Source: CAVVAH01 sp963746175
GTDB taxonomy: Bacteria; Actinomycetota; Actinomycetes; JACCUZ01
DNA: 64,000 bases
Reading direction: 5' to 3'
NCBI GenBank assembly: GCA_963746175.1
Contig: CAVVAH010000008.1
Location: forward strand, 806,001 to 870,000
Each line of letters opens with the position of its first letter. Position 1 is the stretch's first letter. A program made the translations under genes and the position numbers. Below the pieces are notes generated by a model. It was given only the letters and a program-made list of their open reading frames with translations, made no database searches and was not told where the DNA came from. This document shows, piece after piece, positions 47,769 to 56,275 of this stretch.

Positions 47769-48695
47769 TCACCGCCACTGGTACACGCGGACGTAGTCGA
47801 TCGCATAGTCAGCAGGGAACGCGGTCGCCGCATCCGGTTCGCCCGGCCACGATCCACCGACTGCGAGGTTCAGGCGCAGGAAGAACGGTCGGTTGAACGC
47901 ATCGTCGAGCCACGGTGTGCTGACCCTGCTCCGCATATACGTGAGCTTCCGGTCGACGTACCACCGGATGCTGCCTCGCTGCCACTTCACGACGTAGGTG
48001 TGGAAGCCGTCCGACGGAGAGCCGGACGGGAACTCCACGCTGGTCGACTCCTGAGGGAAGCTGCTGTCGTAGTCGAACCAGATGGTGTGGTGAACCTGGT
48101 TCCACTCTGACGATGAGGCATCGCCACCTATCGCCTCGAGAGCGTCCAGCTCCCCCGCACCGCCGTCCGTCGGTCGAAGCCAGAACGCCGGCCAGAGGCC
48201 CTTCGACGTGGCGCGTTGCGTCGGCAAGCGTGCCCGGATCTCGAAGCGCCCGTAGGTCCAGGCAGCCTTGCCCTTCGTGGAGATCATGGCGGAGCTGTAC
48301 TCGCGCCCCTGCGGGAACCGAGGATCCTGTGAGCCGCACGGGAGCGGGACACTCTCGCGCTGGGCTCGCAGGGACAGGACACCGTCCCGCAGAGCGACGT
48401 TCTCGGGCCGGTCCATCAGGCAGGCGAGCTCGCCGTTGCCCTCTCCGAAGGTGGACCTGTCCTCGACCAGCCACTTGCGCGGCGCGAGGGCTCGGCCGGA
48501 GAACTCGTCGTGCCACACCAGCTTCCATCCGGGGACGTGCTGCGGGCCGGCGGAAAAGGCACCCGTGGACAGCAGGACGGCACCGATGGCGGTGACGACG
48601 ACGAGCACGCCCGCAACCGCCGCAGCGCCGGGCGACAGCCCCGATGATCCGACGAGTCGACTGCGGTAGCCCCCCACACCCTCACGGTAGGCCAC
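47769..48695 (-). CDS. GH16 glycoside hydrolase, membrane anchored
   Basis: From the GTG at 48695, 308 residues: membrane segment at about 22-45 (PGAAAVAGVLVVVTAIGAVLL) then a GH16 domain. The catalytic ExDxxE is Glu182, Asp184, Glu187 in GELDALEAIG; TYGRFEIRARLPT, SKGLWPAFWLRP and DAFNRPFFLRLNLAVGGSWPG are GH16 blocks. It would cut a beta-1,3 or 1,4 glucan- or galactan-like polymer at the cell surface. It differs clearly in sequence from the next two GH16 genes. Confidence 0.86.
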   Translation of the reverse strand: MAYREGVGGYRSRLVGSSGLSPGAAAVAGVLVVVTAIGAVLLSTGAFSAGPQHVPGWKLVWHDEFSGRALAPRKWLVEDRSTFGEGNGELACLMDRPENVALRDGVLSLRAQRESVPLPCGSQDPRFPQGREYSSAMISTKGKAAWTYGRFEIRARLPTQRATSKGLWPAFWLRPTDGGAGELDALEAIGGDASSSEWNQVHHTIWFDYDSSFPQESTSVEFPSGSPSDGFHTYVVKWQRGSIRWYVDRKLTYMRSRVSTPWLDDAFNRPFFLRLNLAVGGSWPGEPDAATAFPADYAIDYVRVYQWR

Positions 48696-48738
48696 CGCGA
48701 CGAGGCCCGAGCGGACATCGCTCCACTCGGGCCTCGGT

Positions 48739-49524
48739 CGGGCTATCGCTGGTAGACGCGGACCCAGTCGACCTGGTAGTCCGCCGGGAACTGGGTCGAC
48801 GAGGTCGGGGTTCCTGGCCACGACCCGCCGACCTGCATGTTCAGCCTGATGTTGAAGTTCCGGCCGAACGACTTGTCGATCCACGGGATGTCGCTGCGGC
48901 TCCGGGTGTAGGTGACCGTGTCGTCGACCAGGAACCGGATGACACCCGGCTCCCACTCCACGGCATAGGTGTGGAACTTCTCCGACATCGTGTCGCCACC
49001 CGCGAAGGTGACCCCGTGCGCCTGCCTCGGGTAGGTGTTGTTGTAGTCCGCCCACAACGTCTGACTCACCGAGTTGTAGTTCCGCTCCCCCGCACCGGAA
49101 CCGATCGCCTCCATGATGTCGATCTCGCCGTCACCACCGTCGTCGGGACGCAACCAGAACGCAGGCCACAGACCCTTGGACGTGTCAGCCTGCGTCGGCA
49201 GCTTCGCCCGCATCTCGAACCGCCCGTACGTGCGAGACATCTTGCCGATGGTGTCCAGGTAACCGGAGGTCCAGCTGCTGCTGTAGCCACCGCAGGTGTA
49301 CTGCTCACGCTGCGCGACGATGTGCAGGACGCCGCCGCTGACCGCCACGTTCTGCGGCCGGCTCGTCAAGCAGGACAGCTCGTTGGAGTTGTGGTCCCCG
49401 TTACGGACCCGCCACTTCGAACCGTCCACCGCGGAACCGTTGAACTCGTCCGACCAGGCCAACCGCCAGTTCGCCGGAGCTGGCGTCGTCGGAGCCGGCG
49501 GCGGCGGCGACGTGCTCGGGGCCG
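48739..49524. repeat. 786-bp GH16 duplication, copy A
   Basis: Matches 50514-51299 base for base by eye at an offset of 1775, with one difference seen: T at 49242 against G at 51017. It covers the whole GH16 domain and a few bases beyond the stop. Confidence 0.85.
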
Positions 49525-50365
49525 ACGTGGTCGGTGCCGGTGCCGGCGCAGGCGTGGTCGGTGCCGACGTGGTCGGTGCCGGTGCCGGCGCAGGCGTGGT
49601 CGGTGCCGACGTGGTCGGTGCCGGTGCCGGTGCTGGCGAGGTCGCGCTCGGCGCCGACGAGGTCTTGCTCGGTGCCGGTGCCGGGGGGGTCGTCGTGACC
49701 GGTGCCGGCGCGTGGGTCTGTGCCGGCGCCGGCGCCGGTGCAGGTGTCGGTTTCGACGTGGTGGTGCTCGGTACGGGCGCCGACGTGGCCGTCCACAGCG
49801 TCACGTCGTCGATGTCCAGCGACGCCGACGATGGAAGCTGCCACGCGAGAGCATTCAGGTCGAGAGTCGCTCCGTCGCTCGCGGCCACATAGCTGAGGTT
49901 GACCTGCTGCCACCCCGTGGTCCTCAACCACACGCTCGCAACCTTCTGGCCGAGAAGGGTGGAACCGCGGTACTCCATGACGCGCAGTGCAGCCGTGGTC
50001 CCCGGTGCCGTCGTGCGCAGCCATGCCGATGCGCTGTACACCACTCCTCGCTTGGTCTGCGACACCGTGTTGGCCGAATCGTTCAGCACGGATGTCAGGG
50101 GACCGGCCGACGTGTTCGTCACGTGACCCGCGAACGACCCACTGTGCCCCGCCGAACGTGTCAGGGTCGCGCCTGCCTTGGTCACCCAGCCTGTCGTGCT
50201 CGACTCGAAGGTCGGGTTCACGACGAGGTTCTCCTGGGCCGCCGAGGCCGAGAGGGCGAAGAAAGCGACGACGAGGGAGGCGGCGGAGACGATGGCGACT
50301 GGCGGGCCCAAAGTCTTTCCGGCCCTTTTCGCTGGGTGGGGGCGAGGGATCCGGTGACGGGACAT
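48743..50365 (-). CDS. Secreted GH16 glycoside hydrolase with N-terminal carbohydrate-binding region and Pro-rich linker
   Basis: A 540-residue protein: signal peptide about 1-42 (VAIVSAASLVVAFFALSASA), a CBM4_9-like beta-sandwich (NLVVNPTFESSTTGWVTKAG to SLDIDDVTLW, about 45-190), a Pro/Ala/Thr linker of repeated PAPAPTTSAPTT (about 195-300) and GH16 with catalytic Glu414, Asp416, Glu419 in GEIDIMEAIG. ATG at 50365. The GH16 domain is the same as in the next gene except Lys for Thr at one position. Confidence 0.9.
   Translation of the reverse strand: MSRHRIPRPHPAKRAGKTLGPPVAIVSAASLVVAFFALSASAAQENLVVNPTFESSTTGWVTKAGATLTRSAGHSGSFAGHVTNTSAGPLTSVLNDSANTVSQTKRGVVYSASAWLRTTAPGTTAALRVMEYRGSTLLGQKVASVWLRTTGWQQVNLSYVAASDGATLDLNALAWQLPSSASLDIDDVTLWTATSAPVPSTTTSKPTPAPAPAPAQTHAPAPVTTTPPAPAPSKTSSAPSATSPAPAPAPTTSAPTTPAPAPAPTTSAPTTPAPAPAPTTSAPSTSPPPPAPTTPAPANWRLAWSDEFNGSAVDGSKWRVRNGDHNSNELSCLTSRPQNVAVSGGVLHIVAQREQYTCGGYSSSWTSGYLDTIGKMSRTYGRFEMRAKLPTQADTSKGLWPAFWLRPDDGGDGEIDIMEAIGSGAGERNYNSVSQTLWADYNNTYPRQAHGVTFAGGDTMSEKFHTYAVEWEPGVIRFLVDDTVTYTRSRSDIPWIDKSFGRNFNIRLNMQVGGSWPGTPTSSTQFPADYQVDWVRVYQR
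49525..49640. repeat. 42-bp tandem repeat in linker
   Basis: About 2.7 copies of a 42-bp unit (start points 49525, 49567, 49609), encoding the 14-residue unit PTTPAPAPAPTTSA of the linker. Confidence 0.8.
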
Positions 50366-50513
50366 GGGAAGCTCCGAGATGGTGGATGGAACAGCGATAG
50401 CGCGCGAACCTGACCGGGAGTACGACTGGTGGGTCGACCTTTCGTTGGGGGCGCTTGAGGTGGTTCACCCGTACGCAGGCGGCAAACGAGACGATCCTTA
50501 CCAAGTCATGGCG

Positions 50514-51299
50514 CGGGCTATCGCTGGTAGACGCGGACCCAGTCGACCTGGTAGTCCGCCGGGAACTGGGTCGACGAGGTCGGGGTTCCTGGCCACGACC
50601 CGCCGACCTGCATGTTCAGCCTGATGTTGAAGTTCCGGCCGAACGACTTGTCGATCCACGGGATGTCGCTGCGGCTCCGGGTGTAGGTGACCGTGTCGTC
50701 GACCAGGAACCGGATGACACCCGGCTCCCACTCCACGGCATAGGTGTGGAACTTCTCCGACATCGTGTCGCCACCCGCGAAGGTGACCCCGTGCGCCTGC
50801 CTCGGGTAGGTGTTGTTGTAGTCCGCCCACAACGTCTGACTCACCGAGTTGTAGTTCCGCTCCCCCGCACCGGAACCGATCGCCTCCATGATGTCGATCT
50901 CGCCGTCACCACCGTCGTCGGGACGCAACCAGAACGCAGGCCACAGACCCTTGGACGTGTCAGCCTGCGTCGGCAGCTTCGCCCGCATCTCGAACCGCCC
51001 GTACGTGCGAGACATCGTGCCGATGGTGTCCAGGTAACCGGAGGTCCAGCTGCTGCTGTAGCCACCGCAGGTGTACTGCTCACGCTGCGCGACGATGTGC
51101 AGGACGCCGCCGCTGACCGCCACGTTCTGCGGCCGGCTCGTCAAGCAGGACAGCTCGTTGGAGTTGTGGTCCCCGTTACGGACCCGCCACTTCGAACCGT
51201 CCACCGCGGAACCGTTGAACTCGTCCGACCAGGCCAACCGCCAGTTCGCCGGAGCTGGCGTCGTCGGAGCCGGCGGCGGCGGCGACGTGCTCGGGGCCG
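50514..51299. repeat. 786-bp GH16 duplication, copy B
   Basis: Partner of 48739-49524; see that entry. The flanks on both sides are unrelated in sequence, so the boundary is sharp. Confidence 0.85.
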
Positions 51300-51972
51300 G
51301 CGGGGTCGTGGCCGCGGGCGTCGTCCCGGCCGCCTTCACCCGTGGAGACGCGCTGGGCGGCAGGCGCACGACGCGGACCTTGTCGACATCGAACGCCTTG
51401 GCGACCGGCAGGGCCCAGGCGATGGCGACGACCCTGAGCGCGTCACCACGGGTCTTGGCCTTGTACCGCACCGTGACCTTGTGCCACGCCCGGTCCGCGA
51501 GAACGACCCTGGACAGCACTCGACCGTCGACGCGATCGCCCGCTCGCTCCGTCAGGCGCAGCGCGACCTTCGTCCCGGGCGCCGTCGTGCGCAGCCGCGC
51601 GGTGGCCCGGTAGACCACGCCCTTGCGGGTCTCCGGCACGGCACCGGTGGGCGCGCGCAGCACAGCCTTCCGCGGCACGGACAGGCTGTGGATCCGTGCA
51701 GCGCTCTCCGACTCGTATCCCGGTGCACTGCTCAGCCTCAGGCCCGGATCGACGTGCCATCCGCCGGTCGTGCGCTCGAAGTCTGCCCGCTGGACCAGAG
51801 CCGGCTGCGGCTGCGCGCCCGATGGGCTCTGCGCGCCCGATGCCATCTGGGCGCCCGCACCGCTCAGCGATCCGACCATGGCGGCGATGGCGACGACAGG
51901 GACGGCGGCCGTTCTCCACCTGCCCCGAGGGCCGCGACGCTGCGCGCGTCCCGGTGCTCTGTGCTTCGGCAT
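50518..51972 (-). CDS. Secreted GH16 glycoside hydrolase with different N-terminal binding region
   Basis: A 484-residue protein: signal peptide (VPVVAIAAMVGSLSGAGAQMASG), a sandwich-like region (RADFERTTGGWHVDPGLRLS to VDKVRVVRLP, about 55-220), a short Pro linker and the GH16 domain with Glu358, Asp360, Glu363. The GH16 part is nearly identical in DNA to that of the upstream paralogue, while the N-terminal part is unrelated, so one gene received the catalytic block from the other. ATG at 51972. Confidence 0.9.
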   Translation of the reverse strand: MPKHRAPGRAQRRGPRGRWRTAAVPVVAIAAMVGSLSGAGAQMASGAQSPSGAQPQPALVQRADFERTTGGWHVDPGLRLSSAPGYESESAARIHSLSVPRKAVLRAPTGAVPETRKGVVYRATARLRTTAPGTKVALRLTERAGDRVDGRVLSRVVLADRAWHKVTVRYKAKTRGDALRVVAIAWALPVAKAFDVDKVRVVRLPPSASPRVKAAGTTPAATTPPAPSTSPPPPAPTTPAPANWRLAWSDEFNGSAVDGSKWRVRNGDHNSNELSCLTSRPQNVAVSGGVLHIVAQREQYTCGGYSSSWTSGYLDTIGTMSRTYGRFEMRAKLPTQADTSKGLWPAFWLRPDDGGDGEIDIMEAIGSGAGERNYNSVSQTLWADYNNTYPRQAHGVTFAGGDTMSEKFHTYAVEWEPGVIRFLVDDTVTYTRSRSDIPWIDKSFGRNFNIRLNMQVGGSWPGTPTSSTQFPADYQVDWVRVYQR

Positions 51973-52511
51973 CTGGCGTCGCCTTCCGTCTACCACGAGC
52001 TGCCCCGGGGGACACTGGTGCTCCTGGCGGTCGTCGGACCGAACGCTGCGGCGCTTGAGCGGCTTTGCCAAACCTGGGAGGAAGTGCGGCTCGTTCGTGG
52101 CGGGAGTGGCCGTGCGTAGGACGGCTCGGAGCGGTACACGTGATGTGGGCGAAGCATCTGTCTCCCGCGTCAGCGGGCTCCACCGGTGAGTGGAGCGAGG
52201 GGGGCGAGGAAGCACGCAAGACGTAGTGCCTCACGCACCGCCAGTCAGGTGGCTTCCCCCCACCGAGACGGCTCGGACGAGCTGTTCCGTCATGCAGCCG
52301 GTGGTCATCCGTTAGGCCGCTTGACGACTCATGGATAGCCGATGTGGCAAGGAGATCGCAACTCGATCATCGATCGGCGCGCCACAGGCGTTCGCATGGT
52401 TACTGCGAGTACTTCTCTCGCTGCGCACACGTATCCGAGGCACCGTCCGGACGGCGAACGGCCCGGCCGCAGCAGGGGCTGCGGCCGGGCCGGCGGAGCT
52501 GCCCGGCTCGC
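51973..52511. other. Intergenic region between GH16 and fibrinogen-like gene
   Basis: 539 bp. The left part must carry the GH16 promoter. The middle (about 52230-52440) is visibly less GC-rich than its surroundings and shows no gene. The right end holds the terminator at 52459-52492. Confidence 0.5.
52459..52492 (-). terminator. Hairpin terminator of the fibrinogen-like/propeller gene
   Basis: 15-bp stem (CGGCCCGGCCGCAGC and its inverted copy) with a 4-nt loop, 19 bp after the stop at 52512. Confidence 0.8.
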
Positions 52512-55500
52512 CTAGTTCGCCGCCTCGCGCAGGGCGAGATCATCGATGGCGACGGCCTTGGCGCCGACGTTCGTTCCCCCGCGCACCAACGACAGGTGCA
52601 GCTGCCCCGCCGCCGACACGCTGGAGTCGGTCTCCACCGCCGACCAGGTGGACGGCTCGACCTGGCCGTCCCGCCAGATGCGGAAGCTGATGGAGCTGCC
52701 GACGACGCGCAGCCGGAGCCACTGCTTGTCGGTCGTGACCGCCTGACCCCCAGTGACGTTGCGTAGGTTCGTCGTCACACCGTTGACGTTCTTCTGGACG
52801 GTCACCGTGCCAGAGCTCGGGGAGAGCTGCAGGCCGTAGCCGTTGCGCGGCCGGTAGCCGTTCTGCCACCCGCCGGATCCGCGGAGGTAGACGCTGAACG
52901 CCGCATTGGCAGTGAGCTGCTTCCAGCGGTACGAGAACAGGATCTCGGAGTCGGCGGTCGCGGCGACACCGGTCAGCTGTGCCCTGCTGTAGGCGTTCGT
53001 CACGTCCGTGAAGGACAGCTCTCCTTCGCCACCTTGGGTGAGCACGGCGCCACTGGCCGTGCCAGCAGACCAGCTGCTTCCCCAGGGAGAGCCGTCAGCC
53101 GCGGACCAGGTGTCTGCGAAGAGCAGCTGGGCACCGGCCGGCGTCGTCACATCAGCACCCGGGCTGTCACCACTCACGTTCCCGGCGGCATCGACGGCGC
53201 GGACGGTCCAGTGATAGCTGGTGCCACCGGTCAGGCCCACATCGGTGAACGTCAGCCCGGAGACGGTGCCCGGCAGCGTCACGCCGTTGCGGACCACCTG
53301 GTAACCGACCACCCCGCGGTCGTCCGACGCTGCGGGCCACGTCAGGTCGGCCTGCGTCGCCGTCACATTGGTCGCCGTCAGTGCCGCGGGTGCGTTCGGC
53401 GCCGTCGTGTCCGAAGGCACGGTGACTGTGACGAGTGCGGAGCTCGCCTGGTTGCCGGAGGTGTCCGTGGCGACGACCCGGAGCGTGTGCGAACCGACCG
53501 CGGTGGCGCTCCACGAGAACTCGTAGGGCAGGGCGTCATCCGTCGCGACCAGAGTGCCGTCGACCTCCAGGCCGACCGAGGCGACCGCACGGTCGTCCGA
53601 CGCCGTCGCCGTGACGGCGGTGTCGCCGTAGAGGACGGCCCCGTCCGACGGCGAGGTCAGAGAGGCGGTCGGCTTGGTGGTGTCAGGCGTGAGCACCGCG
53701 GCACCGACCGTTGTGGCGGAACGGTTCCCCTCGTCGTCGATCGCCCGGACGAAGTACGTCGCCGGCAGCGACGCCGTGGTGTCCGTGTAGTTCAAGGTCG
53801 TCGCAGACGTCGTCGCGATGACGCGGTCGTTGCGCAGGACCTCGTACGTCGGGCTGCCACTGGCGTCGGTCGAGGCGGACCAGGTCACCTTGATGCCTGT
53901 GTCGGTGGGGACCGCCTTCAGGTTCGTCGGGACGGTCGGGGCCGTGGTGTCACGCGGGCAGAACTTTCCGAACCCCCCGAGCCACTGGTAGGCGGTGCCC
54001 GTCCACGAGCCCTTCGTCATGTCGCCGCCGAACCAGAGGCAGCTGTTGGAGTCCTTCGTCAGCTCCCATGGTCCGATGCCACCACGCGTGTCGAGCGAAG
54101 CCGGGTAGAAGTCCGGCAGGTACTCACCCGTGGTCGCGTCCCACGCGCCGATCAGGCTGATGGTGTTGACGTCCGTCGCCGACGGGATCGGGTCGTTGTA
54201 GCTCCGAGTGCCCGAGTAGTTCCAGTTGCCGCAGTGACAGGAACCGTAGACGACACCGTCGACGGCCCCGAGCGCCTGGAAGTCGCCCCCGGCCTTCGTC
54301 ATGTTGGTGCTGACGAACGAGAAGTCGGCCCGGCGGTACTGGCTCATGATGTGCTCGGACCCGCCGACCCAGACGTAGTCGCCGACCTCCTTGATGGTCT
54401 GCTGGTAGGTCTTCGTCGTGCCCGTCGACGGCAGCCACGGCTGCAGTCCCGGCACGTTGGCGGCGCCCGCCGCCGTGCTGACCACACCGACCCGCGGTGA
54501 GGAGATGTGGTTGACCTCGTCGAAGTAGCCCGCGAAGTACACGCGGTCGCCACGGTCGCTGGCATCGACCTCGGCAGGCGTGCCGTCGAAGTTGGGCTTC
54601 CAGGTGCCGTCCGGCTTGCCGTCGCTCACGCGCAGCCGGGCGGCCCGGCCGATCGTCACCGGTCCCACACTCGGGACACCGCCGGTGATCCGGTTGATGC
54701 GACCGACGACGTAGACGTAGCCGTCCTGGTAGTCCAGGGCCCTGACCTGGGGCGTGAGCCCTGTCGTGTTGACGTAGTCGACGCTGGCACGCCAACCCGG
54801 GTCGACCGCACCGGTCACCGGGTCGAGCGCGGCGAGGCCGGTGGTGCCCGGCTCACCGTTGACGCTGGTGAACTCGCCGGCGATGATCAACGTCCCCTGG
54901 GGTGTCGCCTGCAGGTCCCAGACCTCGCCGTTGACGACCGGCCTGAACGTGCTCAGCCACTCCCCCGTGTTCACGTCGAAGCCTGCGACGTAGGACTGGT
55001 GGATCTTCTCGGCGGGCGAGGGATTGGCTCCCTTCTGTACCCACTCGAAGGTGCCGCCCACGTACATGACATCGCCGACCTGGGCGAAGGACTCCACCTC
55101 GAGCGTCAGCTCACCCTTGTATCCCCCGACGATGCCTGTCACGCCCCACGGGGTCGTGTTGGACGTCTGGGACGACATCAGCGGGCGAAGCGTGCTCGCG
55201 GGAAGACCGGCGGCGGGGATGGTGGGGTAGGTCACCGAGGTGAGCTTCGGGCGGATGAAGACCTGCGAGAACGGCAGTGCCGACTTCTCGGCCGCGTACT
55301 GCCACAGGTAGTTGTTCGGGTCGTTGGCGCCGGAGATCTTGTTGCCGTAGGCGAAGCCCTGCTTGTAGTTGTGCGCCGCAGCGTCGTTGGTCGTCATCCG
55401 CAGCAGGTTCTGGTCACCGTTGACCGCCCACGACTGGGTGTTACCGCCGGAGTAGGTGGTCCCGTTGATGATCACGTTGGACATCAGCTCGCCGCCACCG

Positions 55501-56024
55501 ATCGCCCAGGACCAGGTCGACCGGTTGGACATCTTCAGGCGCATCTCCTGCCACGCCGTACCGGTGGAGTTCGTGGCGCGGCGCACCCGGACGCCGTCAG
55601 GCAGGGCATCGACGCGGCCCCCGCCGAGCAGGCCCTGGACGGTCTGGGTCGGGTAGGTGGCCGGGGCGAAGGCAGCCGGCCCGGTGACCGTGGTGCGGAG
55701 TGCCGGTAGACCGCCCTGACCGGCCGGGCTCCACGTCCAGCCCTCCCTGCCGCGGCCGATGAGCACCCAGCCGCCGCCGTCGGTCGTCATGTCGCAGTAG
55801 AACTGACGCGGCGTGACGAGCTGCGGGGTCTGCAGCCAGTAGATCCCGTTGGCGCTCGACGGCTGGCTCTGCTTGATCGCCCAGCACGACGGAGCCGCCG
55901 TGGCGGAGCTCACGCCGTCCGCCACCGACACCGCCGCCGTGGCGGGAGCGGGTGGCAGCGCGACCATGGTGGCGATCAGCGTTGTGATGGTCGCGGCGAA
56001 CCCCGCCCAACGGACCTGCTTCAT
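52512..56024 (-). CDS. Exported fibrinogen-like / beta-propeller / FN3 surface protein
   Basis: About 1170 residues. Signal peptide (AGFAATITTLIATMVALPPAPATA), a fibrinogen-related start (CWAIKQSQPSSANGIYWLQT...QFYCDMTTDGGGWVLIGRG), a propeller of delta-60-like repeats (MYVGGTFEWVQKG, LIIAGEFTSVNGEPG, VYFAGYFDEVNH), FN3 and Ig-like modules (PTVPTNLKAVPTDTG, KPTASLTSPSDGAVLYGD) and a 190-residue C-terminal module (GSGGWQNGYRPRNGYGLQ, AIDDLAL). ATG at 56024 behind AAGGGG; ATG at 56045 is possible. Likely a surface adhesin or glycan binder; function inferred. Confidence 0.83.
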   Translation of the reverse strand: MKQVRWAGFAATITTLIATMVALPPAPATAAVSVADGVSSATAAPSCWAIKQSQPSSANGIYWLQTPQLVTPRQFYCDMTTDGGGWVLIGRGREGWTWSPAGQGGLPALRTTVTGPAAFAPATYPTQTVQGLLGGGRVDALPDGVRVRRATNSTGTAWQEMRLKMSNRSTWSWAIGGGELMSNVIINGTTYSGGNTQSWAVNGDQNLLRMTTNDAAAHNYKQGFAYGNKISGANDPNNYLWQYAAEKSALPFSQVFIRPKLTSVTYPTIPAAGLPASTLRPLMSSQTSNTTPWGVTGIVGGYKGELTLEVESFAQVGDVMYVGGTFEWVQKGANPSPAEKIHQSYVAGFDVNTGEWLSTFRPVVNGEVWDLQATPQGTLIIAGEFTSVNGEPGTTGLAALDPVTGAVDPGWRASVDYVNTTGLTPQVRALDYQDGYVYVVGRINRITGGVPSVGPVTIGRAARLRVSDGKPDGTWKPNFDGTPAEVDASDRGDRVYFAGYFDEVNHISSPRVGVVSTAAGAANVPGLQPWLPSTGTTKTYQQTIKEVGDYVWVGGSEHIMSQYRRADFSFVSTNMTKAGGDFQALGAVDGVVYGSCHCGNWNYSGTRSYNDPIPSATDVNTISLIGAWDATTGEYLPDFYPASLDTRGGIGPWELTKDSNSCLWFGGDMTKGSWTGTAYQWLGGFGKFCPRDTTAPTVPTNLKAVPTDTGIKVTWSASTDASGSPTYEVLRNDRVIATTSATTLNYTDTTASLPATYFVRAIDDEGNRSATTVGAAVLTPDTTKPTASLTSPSDGAVLYGDTAVTATASDDRAVASVGLEVDGTLVATDDALPYEFSWSATAVGSHTLRVVATDTSGNQASSALVTVTVPSDTTAPNAPAALTATNVTATQADLTWPAASDDRGVVGYQVVRNGVTLPGTVSGLTFTDVGLTGGTSYHWTVRAVDAAGNVSGDSPGADVTTPAGAQLLFADTWSAADGSPWGSSWSAGTASGAVLTQGGEGELSFTDVTNAYSRAQLTGVAATADSEILFSYRWKQLTANAAFSVYLRGSGGWQNGYRPRNGYGLQLSPSSGTVTVQKNVNGVTTNLRNVTGGQAVTTDKQWLRLRVVGSSISFRIWRDGQVEPSTWSAVETDSSVSAAGQLHLSLVRGGTNVGAKAVAIDDLALREAAN

Positions 56025-56121
56025 CGAATTCCCCTTGTTGCGCATGGTGGGCGCCCCCCAGGGGCGGTGTTGAGAAGGCAACCTGACGCTGGTGCGATGG
56101 TGCGAGGTTGTCCCGGGTGTT

Positions 56122-56157
56122 GCCAGCCGGTCGGTGATGCTGCGTCCGCCGGCTGGC
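56122..56157. repeat. Small inverted repeat upstream of the fibrinogen-like gene
   Basis: GCCAGCCGG (56122-56130) and CCGGCTGGC (56149-56157), 18-nt loop, in the 251-bp gap between two large minus-strand genes. Could be a promoter-proximal hairpin. No other gene is seen in the gap. Confidence 0.5.
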
Positions 56158-56236
56158 TGAATCGTTGACTCTCCGTATCGGTCGGGTTCCGTGCTGTTCG
56201 TCTTGCCATTCCTCCCGTGGCCGTGACTCCCCTGGC

Positions 56237-56269
56237 GGGCCGGGACGACGGTGCTCGCCGTCCCGGCCC
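56237..56269 (-). terminator. Hairpin terminator of the propeller/LamG gene
   Basis: GGGCCGGGACG (56237-56247) pairs with CGTCCCGGCCC (56259-56269), 7 bp after the stop at 56276. Confidence 0.75.
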
Positions 56270-56275
56270 CCGTCC

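Noticed and set aside
49525..49640. 42-bp repeats as a CRISPR array
   Set aside because: No spacers; they code for the Pro/Ala/Thr linker of a GH16 protein.
48743..50365. GH16 pair plus flanks as a composite transposon
   Set aside because: The duplicated block covers only the catalytic domain with no transposase or terminal inverted repeats, so recombination between paralogues fits better.
52230..52440. Lower-GC patch as an insertion element
   Set aside because: No transposase, inverted ends or target duplication visible; an AT-richer promoter region is enough.
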